Source of the DNA: Conexibacter sp. CPCC 205762
Lineage (GTDB): Bacteria > Actinomycetota > Thermoleophilia > Solirubrobacterales > Solirubrobacteraceae
Assembly (NCBI RefSeq): GCF_030646155.1
Contig: NZ_JAUTDN010000011.1
Location: 1 to 64,000 of the forward strand
DNA length: 64,000 nucleotides
Reading direction: 5' to 3'
Shown: positions 60,937 through 64,000 of the stretch, in pieces
Layout: every line of letters starts with the position of its first letter
Position numbering within the stretch: the stretch's first letter is position 1
Translations under genes and position numbers: made by a program
Notes under the pieces: model-generated
Database searches by the model: none
Seen by the model: the letters and a program-made list of their open reading frames with translations, nothing else
Told to the model about the DNA's origin: nothing

Positions 60937-61962
60937 ATGAGCACCACCTCACGCCCCGCCGGGCTGCGGATGCCGGCCGAGTGGGCGCCCCACGAGCGGA
61001 CCCTGATCGCATGGCCGGCGCGCGAGGAGGCGTGGCGCGGCGGTGCGACGATCGAGGACGCGCGCGACGCGCACGCCGAGGTCGTCGCCGCGGTCGCCGC
61101 CTTCGAGCCGGTGACGCTGGTCGCCGACCCCGCCCACGCCGAGGATGCGCGCAGACGCGTCCCGCACGACAGCGTCGAGGTCGTCTCGCTGCCGATCGAC
61201 GACTCGTGGCTGCGCGACTCGGGACCGATCGTCGTCACCGACGGGATCGCGCGCGCCGGGATCGACTTCAGGTTCAACGCCTGGGGCGAGGCGTTCACGC
61301 CCTACGACAAGGACGCGGCGATCGCCCAGAGAGTGCTGGAGCATCTGGAGATCGAGCGCTTCGGCTCGCCGATCGTGCTCGAGGGCGGCTCGATCGCCGT
61401 CGACGGCGAGGGCACGCTGCTGAGCACCGAGCAGTGCCTGCTCAACCCCAACCGCAACCCGCTGCTGGACCGTGCCGAGATCGAGCAGGAGCTGCGCCTC
61501 CAGCTCGGCGTCGAGCGGATCGTCTGGCTCGGCCAGGGCCTCGTCGAGGACGCCGACACCGACGGCCACGTCGACAACGTCGCCGCGTTCGTCGGCCCCG
61601 GCCGCGTGCTGCTGCAGACGGTCGCGGAGCAGGACGACCCCAACTGGGCCAACGCACGTGAGAACAGACGACGGCTGCAGGAGGCCGGCCTCGACGTCAT
61701 AGACCTCACGCTGCTGCCGCGCACCAAGCACGCCGACGACGGCGACACGGTCGCGGTCCCGTACATGAACTTCTACCTCTGCAACGGCGCCGCGATCGTC
61801 CCCGTCGCGCAGCTCGACCACGACATGGACGAGGAGGCGCTGACGCGCCTGCGCGCGCTGCTGCCCGGCCGCGAGGTCGTCGGCGTCCCCGGCCGCGTGC
61901 TCGCGCTCGGCGGCGGCGGCGTCCACTGCATCACCCAACAGATCCCGAAGGCGAGCGCATGA
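60937..61962 (+). CDS. aguA: Agmatine deiminase
   Basis: 341 residues, guanidino-modifying enzyme fold. MPAEWAPHERTLIAWPAREEAWRGG is the typical opening; DDSWLRDSGPIVV, EGGSIAVDGEGTLL, DADTDGHVDNVAAF, and the nucleophile Cys in GGGGVHCITQQIP follow. Converts agmatine to N-carbamoylputrescine and ammonia. It overlaps aguB by ATGA and is divergent from a TetR gene. Confidence 0.95.
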   Translation: MSTTSRPAGLRMPAEWAPHERTLIAWPAREEAWRGGATIEDARDAHAEVVAAVAAFEPVTLVADPAHAEDARRRVPHDSVEVVSLPIDDSWLRDSGPIVVTDGIARAGIDFRFNAWGEAFTPYDKDAAIAQRVLEHLEIERFGSPIVLEGGSIAVDGEGTLLSTEQCLLNPNRNPLLDRAEIEQELRLQLGVERIVWLGQGLVEDADTDGHVDNVAAFVGPGRVLLQTVAEQDDPNWANARENRRRLQEAGLDVIDLTLLPRTKHADDGDTVAVPYMNFYLCNGAAIVPVAQLDHDMDEEALTRLRALLPGREVVGVPGRVLALGGGGVHCITQQIPKASA

Positions 61963-62924
61963 GCGACTACCAGCTGATCGTCAACACCACCCCGCCGCCG
62001 TCGCTCGCCGCCGGCGAGGGCAGAGCCGGCCCGCGCGCGCCGTTCCGCGTCGGCGCCGTGCAGCAGGCGTGGAACCCCGACGCCGACGCGCACAAGGCCG
62101 CCCTCAGCGAGGGCATCGGGCTGGCGGCGCGCGAGGGCGCGACGCTCGTCTGCCTGCAGGAGCTGACGCTGTCGAAGTACTTCGCGATCACGCCCGACGG
62201 CCCGGCCGCCGCCGGCGCCGCGCCGGAGCCGCTCGCCGACGGGCCGACCGCGACCTTCGCGCGCACGGCCGCCGCCGCGCACGGCGTCCACGTCCACGCC
62301 TCGCTGTTCGAGGCCGCCGACGGGCCGGATGGTCCTGACGGCCTCGGCTACAACACGGCGATCGTCGTCTCGCCGCAGGGCGAGATCGTCAGCCGCACGC
62401 GCAAGCTGCACATCCCCGTCACGGCCGGCTACTACGAGGACAGATACTTCCGCGCCGGCCCGACCGCGGCCGAGGGCGGCGATCCCTACAGAGTGGTCGA
62501 GCTGCCGGGCGCGAAGTTCGGCTTCCCGACCTGCTGGGACCAGTGGTTCCCCGAGCTGGCGCGGGCCTACTCGCTCGGCGGCGCCGAGGTGCTCGTCTAC
62601 CCGACCGCGATCGGCTCCGAGCCCGACCACCCCGAGTTCGACACCGAGCCGCTGTGGGAGAAGGTGATCGTCGCCAACGGGATCGCCAACGGCACCTTCA
62701 TGGTCGCCGTCAACCGCATCGGCCACGAGGAGCCGCTGGACTTCTACGGCTCCTCGTTCGTCAGCGACCCGTACGGGCGCGTGCTGGCGCAGGCGCCGCG
62801 CGACGCGCCGGCCGTCCTCGTCGCCGACCTGGAGCTGACGCAGCGCGACGACTGGCTGACGCTGTTCCCGTTCCTGACGACGCGCCGGCCCGACACGTAC
62901 GCGGGGCTGACGCGGATTCCCTGA
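61959..62924 (+). CDS. aguB: N-carbamoylputrescine amidase
   Basis: 321 residues, nitrilase superfamily. The Glu-Lys-Cys triad is visible: LVCLQELTLSKYF, RTRKLHIPVTAGYYEDRYF and GFPTCWDQWFPELARAYSLGGAEVLVYPTAIGSEP. Yields putrescine, CO2 and ammonia. The N-terminus carries about 27 residues more than usual before VGAVQQAW. Coupled to aguA; the two enzymes turn agmatine into putrescine. Confidence 0.94.
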   Translation: MSDYQLIVNTTPPPSLAAGEGRAGPRAPFRVGAVQQAWNPDADAHKAALSEGIGLAAREGATLVCLQELTLSKYFAITPDGPAAAGAAPEPLADGPTATFARTAAAAHGVHVHASLFEAADGPDGPDGLGYNTAIVVSPQGEIVSRTRKLHIPVTAGYYEDRYFRAGPTAAEGGDPYRVVELPGAKFGFPTCWDQWFPELARAYSLGGAEVLVYPTAIGSEPDHPEFDTEPLWEKVIVANGIANGTFMVAVNRIGHEEPLDFYGSSFVSDPYGRVLAQAPRDAPAVLVADLELTQRDDWLTLFPFLTTRRPDTYAGLTRIP

Positions 62925-63005
62925 ATCGCAACGTGACGGGGGTCGCGATCGGGCATATGTTGATCGCGACCCCCCCGCCACCGCTTCGACCAGGAAGGCC
63001 GTGCA

Positions 63006-63827
63006 ATGCCCTTCATCACCACCCCGGACGGCGTCGAGATCTTCTACAAGGACTGGGGCTCGGGCCCGGCCGTGATCCTCTCCCACGGCTGGCCGCTGAA
63101 CTCCGACTCGTGGGAGGCGCAGCAGCTCCACCTCGCGACCCACGGCTTCCGCGCGATCGCCCACGACCGCCGCGGCCACGGCCGCTCCGAGCAGGTCTGG
63201 GACGGCAACGACATGGACCACTACGCCGACGACCTGCACGCGCTGATCGAGGCGCTCGGGCTGAGCGAGGTCGCGCTCGTCGGCTTCTCGACCGGCGGCG
63301 GCGAGGTCGTCCGCTACATCGGCCGCCACGGCACCGCCAAGGTCTCCAAGCTGGCGCTCGTCTCGGCCGTCCCGCCGTTCATGCTGCAGACCGAGGACAA
63401 CCCCGGCGGCGTGCCGATCGAGGTCTTCGACGGGATCCGCGAGAACTCGCTGAAGGACCGCTCGCAGCTGTACAGAGACTTCGCCGACACGATCTTCTTC
63501 GGCCACAACAGAACGGGCGACGTCTCGCAGGGCACGCGCGACGCCTTCTGGCGCCAGGGCCTGCAGGCCGGCCACAAGAACACGTACGACTCGATCGCCG
63601 CCTTCTCGGCGACCGACATGCGCCCCGACCTCGCGAAGGTCGACGTGCCGACGCTCGTGATCCACTCCGACACCGACCAGGTCGTCCCGTTCGAGGTCGG
63701 CGGCAAGGCGTCGGCGGCGCTGATCGACGGCGCCGAGCTGAAGGTCTACGAAGGCGGCCCCCACGGTGTCACCGACACCCACAAGGACCGCCTCAACGAC
63801 GACCTGCTCGCCTTCCTGCAGAGCTAG
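63006..63827 (+). CDS. Alpha/beta hydrolase (non-haem chloroperoxidase/aryl-esterase type)
   Basis: 273 residues. [34 protein letters not shown] is the opening of the perhydrolase/chloroperoxidase group; the nucleophile is in [18 protein letters not shown], the acid in [11 protein letters not shown], and the base His in [14 protein letters not shown]. Cofactor-free esterase with possible perhydrolase activity. AGGAAGG lies a few bases before the ATG. Confidence 0.9.
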   Translation: MPFITTPDGVEIFYKDWGSGPAVILSHGWPLNSDSWEAQQLHLATHGFRAIAHDRRGHGRSEQVWDGNDMDHYADDLHALIEALGLSEVALVGFSTGGGEVVRYIGRHGTAKVSKLALVSAVPPFMLQTEDNPGGVPIEVFDGIRENSLKDRSQLYRDFADTIFFGHNRTGDVSQGTRDAFWRQGLQAGHKNTYDSIAAFSATDMRPDLAKVDVPTLVIHSDTDQVVPFEVGGKASAALIDGAELKVYEGGPHGVTDTHKDRLNDDLLAFLQS

Positions 63828-63840
63828 GCCGCGGCCTGCG

Positions 63841-64000
63841 TCAGGCGGCTGCCGCGGGTGCGGCGGCCGCCTCGCCGGCCGCCGTCTGGCGCCGGTGGAT
63901 CGTCATCGGGATGCCGTGCAGCGGGCGGATCGTGACGGTCGGGTCGAGCACGATTCTCGCGCCCGGCACGAGGTCGAAGCGGAAGCGCTGGGCGATCATC
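63841..64000 (-). CDS. Cytochrome P450, C-terminal end (cut by window edge)
   Basis: The last 52 codons: MIAQRFRFDLVPGARIVLDPTVTIRPLHGIPMTIHRR then an Ala/Pro-rich tail. The pattern IAQRFRF-LVPG-...-TIRPxHGIPMT-HRR is the conserved end of bacterial P450s. The haem-Cys region is beyond the window, so the family is inferred from the tail alone. Convergent with the hydrolase gene, 13 bases apart. Confidence 0.7.
   Translation of the reverse strand, partial: MIAQRFRFDLVPGARIVLDPTVTIRPLHGIPMTIHRRQTAAGEAAAAPAAAA

Noticed and set aside
63827..63838. AGGCCGCGGCCT as a terminator between the hydrolase and P450 genes
   Set aside because: The palindrome has no loop and only 13 bases of space; too weak to call a terminator.

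Overview
The window is very GC-rich, densely packed DNA from a free-living heterotroph. It is most likely a high-GC actinobacterium of the Thermoleophilia (Solirubrobacterales, Conexibacter/Solirubrobacter-like). The indications are heavy G/C third positions, GTG and TTG starts with good Shine-Dalgarno sequences, large numbers of MarR/TetR/LuxR regulators, a secreted collagen-like protein with an 'ITGADIKNGSI'-type segment, and an odd but steady use of the Arg codon AGA in otherwise GC-saturated genes. This placement is inference; no rRNA or tRNA gene is present to settle it. I saw no CRISPR array, insertion sequence, prophage or origin.

Layout. 1-8 kb: a LuxR-type ATPase regulator cut by the left edge, then secreted and envelope genes (RTX-repeat protein, a multidomain amidase, aquaporin Z, alkaline phosphatase, collagen-like protein). 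8-11.6 kb: pcaIJF (the last two steps of the beta-ketoadipate pathway) with a divergent LysR regulator and an ATAC-N7-GTAT operator. 11.7-12.5 kb: a structured RNA-like element followed by an Abi-type HEPN RNase-like gene, the best candidate for a little-described system here. 12.5-25.7 kb: a MarR/SDR divergon, then a peptide and amino-acid catabolic block: M20 and M24 peptidases, RidA-like protein, class-V aminotransferase-fold enzyme, a five-gene dipeptide ABC importer, a DAO-family flavoenzyme and an XRE-cupin regulator. 25.7-31.3 kb: a molybdopterin oxidoreductase/flavin reductase pair and a potABCD-type polyamine importer. 31.4-41.7 kb: a COG0523 metallochaperone behind a Zur-like box, an MBL-fold hydrolase, a large LuxR regulator, a hydrolase/membrane protein pair, a YcaQ-type DNA glycosylase, isocitrate dehydrogenase, a GIDE-domain membrane protein and a small secreted protein. 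41.7-55.2 kb: three DHA2-type MFS exporters, two with divergent regulators (MarR, TetR), a ClC/UspA pair, a diacylglycerol-kinase-like enzyme opposite a PAP2 phosphatase, and a run of small membrane or stress proteins. One of these (DUF7144-like) seems frameshifted. 55-64 kb: a decayed TetR, a TetR/hydrolase divergon, a GGDEF/HD-GYP protein, a TetR gene divergent from aguAB (agmatine to putrescine), an alpha/beta hydrolase, and a P450 cut by the right edge.

Two themes link the genes. One is nitrogen scavenging: peptides enter by the Dpp-type importer and are cut by M20/M24 peptidases, with the flavoenzyme and RidA-like protein handling amines and imines. Polyamines enter by PotABCD, and AguAB turns agmatine into putrescine. 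The other is a repeated divergon design in which a regulator sits opposite its likely target with a clear palindromic operator between them (LysR/pca, MarR/SDR, MarR/MFS, TetR/MFS, TetR/hydrolase, TetR/agu). Convergent pairs end either in strong GC hairpins or, in four cases, with stop codons overlapping by four bases.
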